Shown here: positions 7,768 to 16,715 of the stretch, one piece after another | Layout of the letters: each line of letters begins with the position of its first letter | How positions within the stretch are numbered: position 1 is the first letter of the stretch | NCBI GenBank assembly: GCA_013288125.1 | Contig: JABDCN010000008.1 | Span: 1-55,124 of the forward strand | Length of the DNA stretch: 55,124 nt | Origin: Gammaproteobacteria bacterium | GTDB lineage: Bacteria > Pseudomonadota > Gammaproteobacteria > DSM-16500 | Direction: 5' to 3' | Translations under genes and position numbers: made by a program | The notes under the pieces: generated by a model | Databases searched by the model: none | What the model was told of the DNA's origin: nothing | Seen by the model: the letters and a program-made list of their open reading frames with translations, nothing else

Positions 7768-10002
7768 TTAGTACAAAACTGTACTCGATATTAATGTAAT
7801 AAACTCCTCATAAGGCATGGGTTTATAGTAATAATATCCTTGTACAGTATCGCAATTTTCATGTTTAAGAAATTGGATTTCTTCTTCCGTTGCTGCCCCC
7901 TCAGCAATAACTTTCATATTTAATGAATGAAATAACGCGATAATAGATTTTACAATCATGGCATTTTCTCTATTTAATGGAAGACCCTTAATGAAGGACA
8001 TATCAATTTTTATTTTGTCTGCTGGAATACGAGAAAGATAATTAAATGAAGAATAACCAGTACCAAAATCATCTATAGAAAAACTAAATCCTAGTTTTTT
8101 TAAGGCAAATAATATTGCAATATTATGTTGTACATTTTCCATGAGTAGACTTTCAGTTATTTCAAATTCAATATTTTTAGGTAATACATGATATTTTTCA
8201 GTAAGTTCTTCTATATATTCTAGAAAGTGATATTTATTCATAAAGGCTTGCGCAGAAATATTGACAGAAACAGGAGGCCCTGACCAATCTGAGTTTACTA
8301 TTGCAAAAACTGCTCGTAGCATATGATCATTAATCGAATCTATTAAGTCAGTTTCATTCGCAAGCTGGATAAAATTCACTGGTAAAAGTAGACCTTTTGT
8401 TGGATGTTGCCATCGAATTAATGCTTCTGCGCCACAAATTTTATTTGTTTTTAAATTGACTTGAGGCTGAAAATATACGATAAATTCATTATTTGTTAAT
8501 GCGTGCTGTAAATCATTTTCTATAATTATTTTCTCAGAAGCTTTATTGAACATATCTTCACTATAAAATTTTATGATTTTACTTTTTTGTGTTTTTGCAT
8601 AGGACAAGGCAAATTCAGCGTTTTGTAATAGTGTTAATCCATCTGTATTATTTTCAGGATTAATCGCTGCGCCTATTTTAATAGATAATTTATTTACAGT
8701 TTGTTCAATAATAAAAGGTTCTTTAAATACTAACTCAATTTTGTTGGAGTAATGCTGTATTTCTTCTGACAATTTAAATTTTTCATAGATGGCAAATTTA
8801 TCCGCATTTACGCGTGCAATGTTATCTAAACCATTATTAAAAAATTCATTTAATCTTAAGGCCACGGCCTTTAATAATATGTCACCTTTTTTATGTCCCA
8901 ATGATTCATTGAGGAATCTAAATTTAGTGATATCTATAAAAAATACAGCAATATATTTAAATTTTTTAGATATAATAAGTGAGGTTAATTTTTCTTGAAA
9001 TGATAATCTATTTAAAAGGCTTGTTAATTGGTCACGTTGAATTATATTTATAAATTTTTCTTCTGTATCCTTAGTAAATTTAGTTAGTATTAGTTCTTGC
9101 TCTTTTATTTTTTTTTGTGCTTCTTTGTGCTTCAATCGTTCGCGTTCAAGTACTCTGGCAATGATAACAATAACAATACTTAAAATGATAAATGAACTAA
9201 TAGCATTAATAGAATCACCAAATCTTTCTTCCCATAATCCTTGCTCCGAGCCTTTGTTTTCTAAATATGAAATCGCTATTGGCATTAATAACGTAACGGT
9301 TAATATAAGACGTAAAATATATCCGCCAATATTTTTTCTCAATAATATTTTTAAAATTCCTTCATTTGGCCTCGATAATATGATCCCAATACTTAATAGC
9401 ATAAATAATGCCGCTGTACTTAAAGGTATGGTTGTTAATTTAGGGATTAAATAAACACTTGTTTCTACGTGATTGACCTTGCTGCAGAATGAAAATATAG
9501 AAAAAGAATAAATACCCCAAGCTAATGATTGAAATATCCATGGATTAAAACGATTAGAAATTAACAATAACAACGTTGGTCCAACTATGAATAAAAAAAT
9601 TGACATAATTAATATATTTTCATAGTAACTTCTAATATTACTAGTAAAAATATTTCCTGAATTTAAGTTTGTACTTGATAGGTACATAAAAAACGATAGA
9701 CCGCTAATGATAATTAGTACGATTGCAGGAAGGATGGTAATTAATTTAGTTGGTTGATTGAAGTTTGTTTTTTGGGCTAAAATAATAGTAAGTCCACTTA
9801 ATATAAAACAAATCCCTTCATCTAGTTTGATGGACAGTAAAGAAAACATCGGGTTGTTATAGAATACTAAAATAAAGCCAAATATAATAATCATGGTACT
9901 AATAATCGTTGCAATTAATCTGCAAACAAATTTAATATCATGAGTCATTATCGAAGATACGTTTTGTTTTTTTTCTGTGTTTTTACTAGGTAACATTAGC
10001 AT
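7768..10002 (-). CDS. Membrane EAL-domain c-di-GMP phosphodiesterase with degenerate GGDEF
   Basis: 744 aa. About eight hydrophobic helices occupy residues 25-285, followed by a short coiled coil, a GGDEF domain (about 315-475) and an EAL domain (about 490-735). In the GGDEF the signature is NADKF, so cyclase activity is probably lost. The EAL has AEALIRW (E about 526), FEITES, IDDFGTGYSS, AEGAATEEE and QGYYYYKPM, so phosphodiesterase residues look intact. The membrane part may sense a small ligand. Start at ATG 10002 or 9996. It faces convergently toward the thiolase gene. Confidence 0.92.
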   Translation of the reverse strand: MLMLPSKNTEKKQNVSSIMTHDIKFVCRLIATIISTMIIIFGFILVFYNNPMFSLLSIKLDEGICFILSGLTIILAQKTNFNQPTKLITILPAIVLIIISGLSFFMYLSSTNLNSGNIFTSNIRSYYENILIMSIFLFIVGPTLLLLISNRFNPWIFQSLAWGIYSFSIFSFCSKVNHVETSVYLIPKLTTIPLSTAALFMLLSIGIILSRPNEGILKILLRKNIGGYILRLILTVTLLMPIAISYLENKGSEQGLWEERFGDSINAISSFIILSIVIVIIARVLERERLKHKEAQKKIKEQELILTKFTKDTEEKFINIIQRDQLTSLLNRLSFQEKLTSLIISKKFKYIAVFFIDITKFRFLNESLGHKKGDILLKAVALRLNEFFNNGLDNIARVNADKFAIYEKFKLSEEIQHYSNKIELVFKEPFIIEQTVNKLSIKIGAAINPENNTDGLTLLQNAEFALSYAKTQKSKIIKFYSEDMFNKASEKIIIENDLQHALTNNEFIVYFQPQVNLKTNKICGAEALIRWQHPTKGLLLPVNFIQLANETDLIDSINDHMLRAVFAIVNSDWSGPPVSVNISAQAFMNKYHFLEYIEELTEKYHVLPKNIEFEITESLLMENVQHNIAILFALKKLGFSFSIDDFGTGYSSFNYLSRIPADKIKIDMSFIKGLPLNRENAMIVKSIIALFHSLNMKVIAEGAATEEEIQFLKHENCDTVQGYYYYKPMPYEEFITLISSTVLY

Positions 10003-10082
10003 CCTTAACTTTTAGAGCATCCAAATATTATTATACTATAGTACATGTGTGTGTAGGGGTGCCGCAAGTATGAAATATCATA

Positions 10083-10325
10083 CTATTTTTCATTCATTTG
10101 TGCGTTTTGATATCTCTCAGATGTCGCTGCAATAATATGCGTATGTTGGTATGCAGGGGTTTGTGGAAACGCTAATTCAATTTGATTAATTTTATTAATT
10201 GAAATATCAACGTGTTTTGCTTTTAGATTTAACACATGACCTGACATTTTTCTGTCATCAGAAATAAAATGAAAATGAAATGCAGGAACGGCGAGACTCA
10301 GTAAATAGTCAGGAAACCATAAAGA
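10083..10325 (-). pseudogene. budA: Acetolactate decarboxylase C-terminal remnant
   Basis: The minus strand encodes about 80 residues ending at TAG 10083-10085. The blocks FPDYLLSLAVPAFHFHFISD and DRKMSGHVLNL match the metal-binding HxH and GGHVLD region of acetolactate decarboxylase (AlsD/BudA), which converts acetolactate to acetoin. The frame is closed by a stop just upstream (10326-10328), so roughly two thirds of the enzyme (about 240 aa) is missing. It is a decayed fragment with no start codon. Confidence 0.7.
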
Positions 10326-10686
10326 TTACAGCTTAATATAAGCAGAAAGGTGAAATATCTTAATCGTGAATGGTATAAATGAAATATCATTTGTCTTAAC
10401 TTAATTATAAACTCGCTGTATTATATGGCGCGTTATATTGATTAACAAGACGAATAAAGTAGAAACCTGAACAATTGTTTCATGAATAAAATTGCAGAAC
10501 TAAAATAGAATTACCAGTATTCTTTTTCCAGCAATTTATTATTTATACAAGTATTTTCATCATAACTATCAAATTGCCAGAAAAGATAAAATTAATGATA
10601 AATATCAATTGGAATGAAAAATGTTTGTGAAGATCATCAATACATTTAGGTATTAATCGTGGCAATATTAACGCAAATAAGCTATT

Positions 10687-10722
10687 ATCTCCAGAAATAG
10701 CATAATTTCTATTTCTGGAGAT
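10687..10722. repeat. Perfect 13-bp inverted repeat
   Basis: Arms 10687-10699 and 10710-10722 are exact reverse complements (ATCTCCAGAAATA and its complement) around a 10-base loop, 50 bases upstream of the ATPase start. No T-run follows on the plus strand, so it looks more like an operator or mRNA leader hairpin than a terminator. Confidence 0.6.
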
Positions 10723-10772
10723 TAGCGTAACTTATTGATTATAATTATTTATTGTGGAATGATTAATTATAA

Positions 10773-12236
10773 ATGGCAAACTTTATAGGCAGAAAGGAAG
10801 AATTGCAGACGTTAAAAAATTTACTAGATAAGCGGTCTGCTAGTTTAATTGTCATTAAAGGACGACGACGTATTGGAAAAAGTCGTTTACTAGAAGAATT
10901 TAGTCGTTTTATCCACAAGTCATTTATATTTTCTGGATTGCCTCCTATTGCAAATGATTTTGAAGTTAAAGTTACTGCACAATCACAGCGAGAAGAATTT
11001 GCAAGACAACTTGCCAGACAAATTAAGGTAACTGATTTTAATAAAGATGATTGGGGTGATTTGTTTTGGTGTTTAGCACAACACTCTAAACAAAGTCGAG
11101 TGCTCATTGTGCTCGATGAAATCTCTTGGATGGGTTCTGAGGATCTCGATTTTTTAGGAAAATTAAAGAATGCTTGGGATTTATATTTTAAAAAAAATGA
11201 TCAATTAATCTTAGCAATTTGTGGTTCTGCATCGGCGTGGATAGATAAAAATATTTTAAGTAGCACCGGGTTTCTTGGAAGGGAATCTTTAAATCTTACT
11301 TTGGAAGAATTGCCATTGTACGATTGTGCTGAATTTTGGAATGCTGAAGAAGAACGGGTGAGTGCTCATGAAAAATTAAAAATACTATCGATTACTGGTG
11401 GTGTACCTAGGTATTTGGAGCATATAAATCCGATTTTATCTGCAGAAGATAATATTCAACAATTATGTTTTGATAAATCAGGAATATTATTTGGTGAATT
11501 CGAGAAAATTTTTTCAGATTTATTTTATCCAAAGAATACCCTTTACAAAAATATTGTGAGCCGTTTAGCAGATGGAATATCTGATCAAGAAACAATCTGT
11601 GAAGAAATAGGAATAAAACGGGGTGGTGATATATCGGAATATTTAGATGATCTTATCAAATCTGGTTTTATATCCAGAGATTTCACGTGGAATATTAAAG
11701 ATGCAAGGACATCAAAATTGAGTCATTATCGATTGAAAGATAATTATTCAAGATTTTACTTAAAATATATATTGCCCAATCGCTCTAAAATAGAAGCAGG
11801 TAATATGAAAAGTATATCGCTTTCTAGTTTAATAAATTGGAATACGATAATGGGCTTGCAGGTTGAAAATTTAATATTAAGTAATCGTAATCTTATAAAA
11901 TCCGTGCTGCGAATTGATCCAAGTGATGTGATTTGTGATAATCCCTTTTTTCAAAGGAAGACCACGAAACAAGATGGCTGTCAAATTGATTATCTTATCC
12001 AAACAAAATATAATACGTTATATGTTTGTGAGATTAAATATTCTAAAAATGAAATTGGAATTCAAATTATAGAAGAAATGAATGAAAAAATTAAACGGCT
12101 TAATATTCCAAAGCATTTTTCATTTAGAATAGTACTTATTCATGTCAACGGTATTAGTGAAGAATTAGAGGAGAAGCGATTCTTTTCAAATATCATTGAT
12201 TTTGGCGCTTTTCTTAAAAAAGATAAAGAAAAATGA
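10773..12236 (+). CDS. AAA-type ATPase with DUF234 (PD-(D/E)XK-like) C-terminus
   Basis: 487 aa. The N-terminal ATPase_2-type P-loop domain has FIGRKEE at residue 4, Walker A KGRRRIGKS (29-37), Walker B LIVLDEI (about 111-117) and a sensor-like AICGSASAW. A winged-helix middle (about 265-320) leads to a C-terminal DUF234-like region. There QIDYLIQT (D about 403) and CEIKYSK (about 420) give the D...ExK pattern of restriction-like nucleases. This family is widespread in archaea and gut bacteria and often horizontally acquired; its role is unknown. No good Shine-Dalgarno is seen before ATG 10773. Confidence 0.85.
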   Translation: MANFIGRKEELQTLKNLLDKRSASLIVIKGRRRIGKSRLLEEFSRFIHKSFIFSGLPPIANDFEVKVTAQSQREEFARQLARQIKVTDFNKDDWGDLFWCLAQHSKQSRVLIVLDEISWMGSEDLDFLGKLKNAWDLYFKKNDQLILAICGSASAWIDKNILSSTGFLGRESLNLTLEELPLYDCAEFWNAEEERVSAHEKLKILSITGGVPRYLEHINPILSAEDNIQQLCFDKSGILFGEFEKIFSDLFYPKNTLYKNIVSRLADGISDQETICEEIGIKRGGDISEYLDDLIKSGFISRDFTWNIKDARTSKLSHYRLKDNYSRFYLKYILPNRSKIEAGNMKSISLSSLINWNTIMGLQVENLILSNRNLIKSVLRIDPSDVICDNPFFQRKTTKQDGCQIDYLIQTKYNTLYVCEIKYSKNEIGIQIIEEMNEKIKRLNIPKHFSFRIVLIHVNGISEELEEKRFFSNIIDFGAFLKKDKEK

Positions 12237-12302
12237 AAATAAATGCTGGCAAGTTGATGCAGTTAATATAGTATATTTATCGATGAAAATAGGAGCAAAA
12301 TG

Positions 12303-12590
12303 ATGTCAAATAATAATCCAGTACGGCCTGAAGATATTTTAGCCGATGGTGTCGATCACACAGTTATCAATGGACAGACAGTAAGAAAAGGAACAATGGG
12401 TGCATTTTTAGGAAATATTGAAATACTTGAAGGTTCAACGTCAACTGAAAAACAAAAACAGGATGCTATTCAGATGATGAAAGAATTAGCGCCATCTCTT
12501 GTTGCTATTAATTTACATAAGCATGCTAAATTTAATAACGATCAGGTAGAGAAAATATTTATTGAGGTAATTAGCCAAATTAATTCTTAA
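12303..12590 (+). CDS. Small hypothetical protein
   Basis: 95 aa, acidic, no signal peptide or membrane segment. It has a short N-terminal piece with VNPxDILADGVDHxxINGxTVRKGTMGAFLGN-like layout and a helical C-terminal half. Not recognised. The second of two adjacent ATGs (12303) sits 7 bases after AGGAG (12291-12295) and is preferred. It lies between the ATPase gene and the propeller gene on the same strand, with 60-odd base gaps, so it may share either transcript. Confidence 0.6.
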   Translation: MSNNNPVRPEDILADGVDHTVINGQTVRKGTMGAFLGNIEILEGSTSTEKQKQDAIQMMKELAPSLVAINLHKHAKFNNDQVEKIFIEVISQINS

Positions 12591-12632
12591 TCAGCGTTAG
12601 AAATCGGGTCGATTTGTTTACGGAGAGAACGC

Positions 12633-14228
12633 ATGCTAAAGTCATCTTATTTTTCTACTACCCTTATTTCATTTTTATGCTGTACAGCTTACGCGAATTC
12701 TACTCATCAAATGTTAACTGTCGTCGAAGAAAATGCGGGTTATGTTAGTTTTTATGATCTCACATCGGGTAAAAAATCAGGTAGCGTAAAAGCAGGTTTT
12801 TTACCGCATGAAATTGCAATTACGCAAGACGAGAAAACAGCTTACGTGACTAATTTTGGGATTAAAGATTATGACAGTGGTTCAGGGATACCAGGTGCAA
12901 GTATTTCTGTGATTGACATTCCAAGTCGGACTGAAAAATATCGTTTATATACTTTTAATCCTGGAGAACATAAAGATTATTCTCAAATTGATCGCGCACC
13001 ACATGGAATCAAACTTCGTCCACCGAAAGAAAATCAACTCTTTGTTAATGTAGAAAAAGGTAATAAGGTTTTAGTTTTTGATTTGACTACAAAGAAAATC
13101 ATTAAAAAATTTGATGTTAGCCCTAATACACACAATATTTTCTTTTCGCCTGATGGAAAAATTTTATGGTTGATGGCAGCAAAAGATGGTGTTATACGAA
13201 TGAATGCTGATACAGGAGAAATCACTGGGACTTATGCATCAGCTACGCCTGTGAGAGGTTTAAAGTACACACCTGGCAATCGTTATTTAATGGTTTCCTC
13301 TGTCAATCAAGTGACATTTATCGATCCAACAACATTAGCAGTCAAAAAACAGTTTAATAATTTAGGTGTTGGTCCGATTCTTTATTCAGATATTACGCCT
13401 GATCAAAAATTTATTGTCTCGCCTGCTGCTTTTGATAATCAAGTACTCATTATTGAGGTTGAAACGGGCAAGGTTGTTAAACGCATTGTGACAGGTTTAA
13501 ATCCTATTCTTGCTTTGATCGATGAAAGCGGCAAGTATGCTTACATCAGTAATGCAACAGATAAACATGTTACACGAATTGATATGAAAACATTTGAAAC
13601 AAGCAATATTAAAACAAAAGAAGGGCCGAATGGCATGGCTTTTATTATGCCTGTCAAAAAGCAAGTACATAAAAAATTAACTTTTGGTGTAGCATTACCT
13701 TTATCAGGAGCAAATGCTTCTTTTGGACGAGATATGATGCGTGGTTATGAATATTGGCGTCTACAACTGGAGCAATCTGGTGGATTGTTTATTGGCGGTG
13801 AAGCATACGATGTCAATATAATTTATGCTGATACACAATCTGATATTGCAAATATCGCACTGCTAACTAACGGCTTAATTTCTCAATACCATGTTAATAT
13901 TTTATTATCTACTTATAACCTTGTTGGATATAATATCGAAAAGCAAATCGCTGTAGAAAATCATATTCCAATTACACCGCCACAATTGAATGAAAGCGCA
14001 TGGCTTCCAAATGATATGGCTGTAGGGTTTGATAATTTTGTCACCTCTAATTTTTATGATCAAAAATATTTTTCTGAATATAATTTTAAGGCATCTAATT
14101 ATTCAGCAGTTGCAACGGCATTAGGTATTTTTACTCACAATGCATTGGCTGAAGCAGGTAGTTTAGATTATGCGACAGTGACTAAGGTATTTGAGCAGGG
14201 TAAATATCCAATTTTTTATCAATATTAA
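12633..14228 (+). CDS. YVTN beta-propeller fused to a shortened ABC substrate-binding domain
   Basis: 531 aa with a signal peptide (to about AYA, residue 21), so periplasmic. Residues 25-345 form a YncE/YVTN-type propeller (repeats such as EIAITQDEKTAYVTN, NIFFSPDGKILWLM, YAYISNATDKHVT). From about 350 (KLTFGVALPLSGANASFGRD) it becomes a Peripla_BP_6 branched-chain/PQQ-type substrate-binding domain, but only about 180 residues long against the usual 330 or more. The middle of that domain seems deleted between VENHIPITPP and DNFVTSNFYD. The fusion is open and in frame. It may be a real sensor or a secondary fusion of decayed genes. GGAGAG precedes the ATG. Confidence 0.75.
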   Translation: MLKSSYFSTTLISFLCCTAYANSTHQMLTVVEENAGYVSFYDLTSGKKSGSVKAGFLPHEIAITQDEKTAYVTNFGIKDYDSGSGIPGASISVIDIPSRTEKYRLYTFNPGEHKDYSQIDRAPHGIKLRPPKENQLFVNVEKGNKVLVFDLTTKKIIKKFDVSPNTHNIFFSPDGKILWLMAAKDGVIRMNADTGEITGTYASATPVRGLKYTPGNRYLMVSSVNQVTFIDPTTLAVKKQFNNLGVGPILYSDITPDQKFIVSPAAFDNQVLIIEVETGKVVKRIVTGLNPILALIDESGKYAYISNATDKHVTRIDMKTFETSNIKTKEGPNGMAFIMPVKKQVHKKLTFGVALPLSGANASFGRDMMRGYEYWRLQLEQSGGLFIGGEAYDVNIIYADTQSDIANIALLTNGLISQYHVNILLSTYNLVGYNIEKQIAVENHIPITPPQLNESAWLPNDMAVGFDNFVTSNFYDQKYFSEYNFKASNYSAVATALGIFTHNALAEAGSLDYATVTKVFEQGKYPIFYQY

Positions 14229-14231
14229 TAT

Positions 14232-14317
14232 TTTAGTAAGTGTTCAGGCTTCGTTCAAAGATGCCTCGCAGCCAGACGGTTGTAGCGTCACGAGTGTGGC
14301 GTGAACGGTTACTATTT
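14232..14317. other. GC-richer intergenic block between convergent genes
   Basis: An 86-base stretch, clearly less AT-rich than its surroundings. It contains TCACG/CGTGA arms (14287-14291, 14300-14304) followed by TTACTATTTTTA, and an outer CGTTCA/TGAACG pair (14252-14257, 14302-14307). It could be a weak bidirectional terminator or a fragment of a dispersed repeat; only genome-wide copies would tell. Confidence 0.3.
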
Positions 14318-14761
14318 TTATTCCAAGCTAGCTTTAAGCTCGATCGGTACAGTTGAGAGTGCAACCGATACCGGACAATTTTCTTTTGCAAGTTTGGCGA
14401 GTGCCTGAAACTTTTCATTTGTTATATTTGGAATTTTCGCATTTAAAACCAAATCAATTTTTGTAATACGAAAACTTTTGTCTATTTGCTCAATTGCAAC
14501 AGTTGCATTTGTTTTCAATTCATCAGCGACAATGCCAGCTTCTTGTAAAACAAAAGCAAGCGCCATCGTGAAACATCCTGCATGAGCTGCAGCAATAAGT
14601 TCTTCGGGATTCGTTCCAGATTTGCCGCTTGTATCATTGAAGCGGGTTTTAAAGGAATAGGGCTGTGATTTGAAAACACCACTTTGAGTGTCCAGCGCAC
14701 CATTACCGCTAATTCCATCACCTTTCCATACTGCAGTTGAAGTTCTTTTGAGTGCCGCCAT
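14318..14761 (-). CDS. osmC: OsmC-family peroxiredoxin
   Basis: 147 aa, cytoplasmic thiol peroxidase that reduces organic and other hydroperoxides. Both redox cysteines are present, in AAAHAGCFTMAL (about residue 58) and ENCPVSVAL (about 128). The N-terminal GxGxxxTxSGV and GTNPEELI blocks match OsmC rather than Ohr. Length is typical (E. coli 143). AAGGAGAAAGAAT precedes the ATG. It sits alone, converging on the propeller fusion gene. Confidence 0.93.
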   Translation of the reverse strand: MAALKRTSTAVWKGDGISGNGALDTQSGVFKSQPYSFKTRFNDTSGKSGTNPEELIAAAHAGCFTMALAFVLQEAGIVADELKTNATVAIEQIDKSFRITKIDLVLNAKIPNITNEKFQALAKLAKENCPVSVALSTVPIELKASLE

Positions 14762-14855
14762 ATTCTTTCTCCTTGTGACTCCGGTTTTCTTTCTAGTAAT
14801 TTAACGTAAATTAGCAGTTCATAACAAGTAGCCTTTGATACGAGCCATTGACACA

Positions 14856-15287
14856 TTAGGAAATATTTTTAATATCTTCCACCCAAAGCAATAGACGGGT
14901 TAAAGGTGTCGTTTTAAATGTATTATGGAGAACACGGTCCGCTGTTACCAATAAGCATCCTTCTGTTTGCGCTAAAGCAACATACAAGCTGTCATAAACA
15001 GTACATTGATGTTCTGTCGCAATTTTCCACGCGGCATCAAGTAAAGATTCATTTTCATAAATATTGAAAGGTAGTCTTTTGAAATCTTCTAGGATGGTGC
15101 TTGCAATATCGAGTGTTAATTCTTTCGTACGATATTTTTTCCACAAGATATTTCCAACTTCTGCAAAAATAAGATCAGGTGCAATAAACTGCAAATTCGT
15201 ATGCAGTAAACGCGTAGCAGATATGGCATGAACTTCAGGAATAAACCATTTAATAGCAACGCTTGCATCCACTGCTATAGTTTTCAA
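14856..15287 (-). CDS. PIN-domain toxin (VapC/FitB type)
   Basis: 143 aa PIN ribonuclease, the toxic half of a type II pair. Acidic site residues are visible in VDASVAIKW (D7), FAEVGNILW (E about 43), VYDSLYVALA (D about 98) and TADRVL (D about 116). Its ATG overlaps the antitoxin stop by 4 bases (ATGA), so the two are translationally coupled. The expected target is RNA; the specific target is unknown. Confidence 0.9.
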   Translation of the reverse strand: MKTIAVDASVAIKWFIPEVHAISATRLLHTNLQFIAPDLIFAEVGNILWKKYRTKELTLDIASTILEDFKRLPFNIYENESLLDAAWKIATEHQCTVYDSLYVALAQTEGCLLVTADRVLHNTFKTTPLTRLLLWVEDIKNIS

Positions 15288-15514
15288 CGGTCTCTATCCT
15301 CTCGAAGAAGTTTTCCGCTGTCACTGAATGAATGGCCCGACAGACGTTTATGCCATGCTTTACTTGCTTTTATCGCCTCTTGCATGGACATTTTAGTGGC
15401 AGCTTCAACAATAGATTTTAACTCGCCCTGCAAAGATCTATGATGCTGTTTGGCTCGCAGTTTTAAGCGTTTAATTACCGCTGGTTCTAAATCTCTAATT
15501 AATAATTCAGCCAT
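15284..15514 (-). CDS. FitA-like ribbon-helix-helix antitoxin
   Basis: 76 aa. LLIRDLEPAVIKRLKLRA plus HHRSLQGELKSIVEAA is the FitA/VapB ribbon-helix-helix pattern. The rest is a flexible toxin-binding tail. I chose ATG 15514 because GAGGAGGGA lies at the right distance; an adjacent ATG at 15517 is too close. It lies directly upstream of the PIN gene and is probably autoregulated through the twin palindromes at 15547-15567. Confidence 0.88.
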   Translation of the reverse strand: MAELLIRDLEPAVIKRLKLRAKQHHRSLQGELKSIVEAATKMSMQEAIKASKAWHKRLSGHSFSDSGKLLREDRDR

Positions 15515-15546
15515 CATTCCCTCCTCGTAATGGTAATAATCGATAA

Positions 15547-15567
15547 ATGATATCATAATGATATCAT
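15547..15567. promoter_or_regulatory. Twin palindromic operator for the FitAB-type pair
   Basis: Two identical perfect 10-bp palindromes, ATGATATCAT, at 15547-15556 and 15558-15567, with centres 11 bp apart (about one helical turn). They lie 33 bases upstream of the antitoxin start. This spacing suits binding of two ribbon-helix-helix dimers on one DNA face. Confidence 0.7.
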
Positions 15568-15608
15568 ATTAAATTAAAAAAGCCAATTGCCTAAAAGTAT
15601 ATTTTTTA

Positions 15609-16628
15609 TTAACCCAGCACCAATCTAAGATATATTAAATAAAATATACCATTTATCAACAACGCCCATACACTTATTCCTTTTGTGGAAATATTTAATC
15701 TAATCCATGCTGCGGCGATAAAGGTGATAAATACACCCGTCAATACAATTTTGCTGGGTTGCCATGGCGTTAATAATATGCCTAATGCTGGCAATAATGT
15801 TCCTTGAAATACCATCGCACCTGTGATGTTGCCAAATCCTAACGTATCTTGATTTTTTCTCACCCATAATATGCTATTCACTTTTTCAGGTAACTCAGTT
15901 GCAAAGGGAATAACTAATAATGATAAAAGTAAAGCAGAAATACCGAGCGCATGAGACACATCTAATGTTGCATCAATAAAACCTTTTGCACCAAATAAAA
16001 GTAAAATTAATCCTATCAATAATTGCGTGGCAATTATAACCACATTGGGTTCGTATACCTTTTTAGAATAAAATAATTTAGAAAAAAATAATGGCTCAGT
16101 GGGGTTAACACCATGTCCGTTTTCCACTAATTTATTTGATGCTTTAAAAGTAAAGTAAATATAGGTGAAATATGTAATAATTAATAAGATGCTTATTCCA
16201 ACGCGAAAATAGATTGGGTGCAAAGGAACAAACATTGCTAATGCAGCAATAAAAAAAGCGAACAAGAAAAAATTAAGATCGCGGATCAATCCTGTTTTTT
16301 CCGGTGAAATTTTGCCAAAAATGCCTCGTTTTTTTATCACGGATGCTGCCATGATAAAAGTTGATAAGGTAGAGAGCATGAGTGGTGCGCCTAAAATGGC
16401 ACCGACACTGATTTCTTCATTAATCATTTTATTGGGTGTACCAGCAAATATCGCTAATAATGGTACAGAGGTTTCTGGCAATGCAGTTGATACAGCGGCA
16501 AAGATAGAGCCAATCACACCATTAGACATTCCTATTTTTTCACCGAAATATTCTAAGGCATTTGAAAACAATTGTGCTGATATCAAAATGATAATCAGCA
16601 TGATACAAAGCTCTACCCATAAAAACAT
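15609..16628 (-). CDS. CaCA-family cation (Na+/Ca2+) exchanger
   Basis: 339 aa inner-membrane protein with about ten helices in two inverted halves. The first alpha-repeat has AAVSTALPETSVPLLAIF (about residues 44-61) and the second FATELPEKVNSILW (about 240). Both keep the acidic residue of the GNxxTSxPE-type motif. It exchanges Ca2+ or other cations for Na+ or H+. The start has AAGGAAATG upstream. It is divergent from the flavin monooxygenase gene with an 87-base shared promoter region. Confidence 0.87.
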   Translation of the reverse strand: MFLWVELCIMLIIILISAQLFSNALEYFGEKIGMSNGVIGSIFAAVSTALPETSVPLLAIFAGTPNKMINEEISVGAILGAPLMLSTLSTFIMAASVIKKRGIFGKISPEKTGLIRDLNFFLFAFFIAALAMFVPLHPIYFRVGISILLIITYFTYIYFTFKASNKLVENGHGVNPTEPLFFSKLFYSKKVYEPNVVIIATQLLIGLILLLFGAKGFIDATLDVSHALGISALLLSLLVIPFATELPEKVNSILWVRKNQDTLGFGNITGAMVFQGTLLPALGILLTPWQPSKIVLTGVFITFIAAAWIRLNISTKGISVWALLINGIFYLIYLRLVLG

Positions 16629-16715
16629 GTATCATTTCCTTCATTAAAATAAGTACTAATTTATAGCGAATTTGTTAGTATATTATTTAAGGTCTATATT
16701 GTCTAAAGGAATGCC

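Larger units (their letters stand above)
10003..10772. other. Gene-poor interval with budA remnant and hairpin
   Basis: This 770-base AT-rich stretch has no intact gene. It holds a minus-strand fragment of acetolactate decarboxylase (10083-10325) and a perfect 13-bp inverted repeat (10687-10722), both listed separately. The rest (10326-10686) has short stop-ridden frames with no recognisable homology. Confidence 0.7.
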
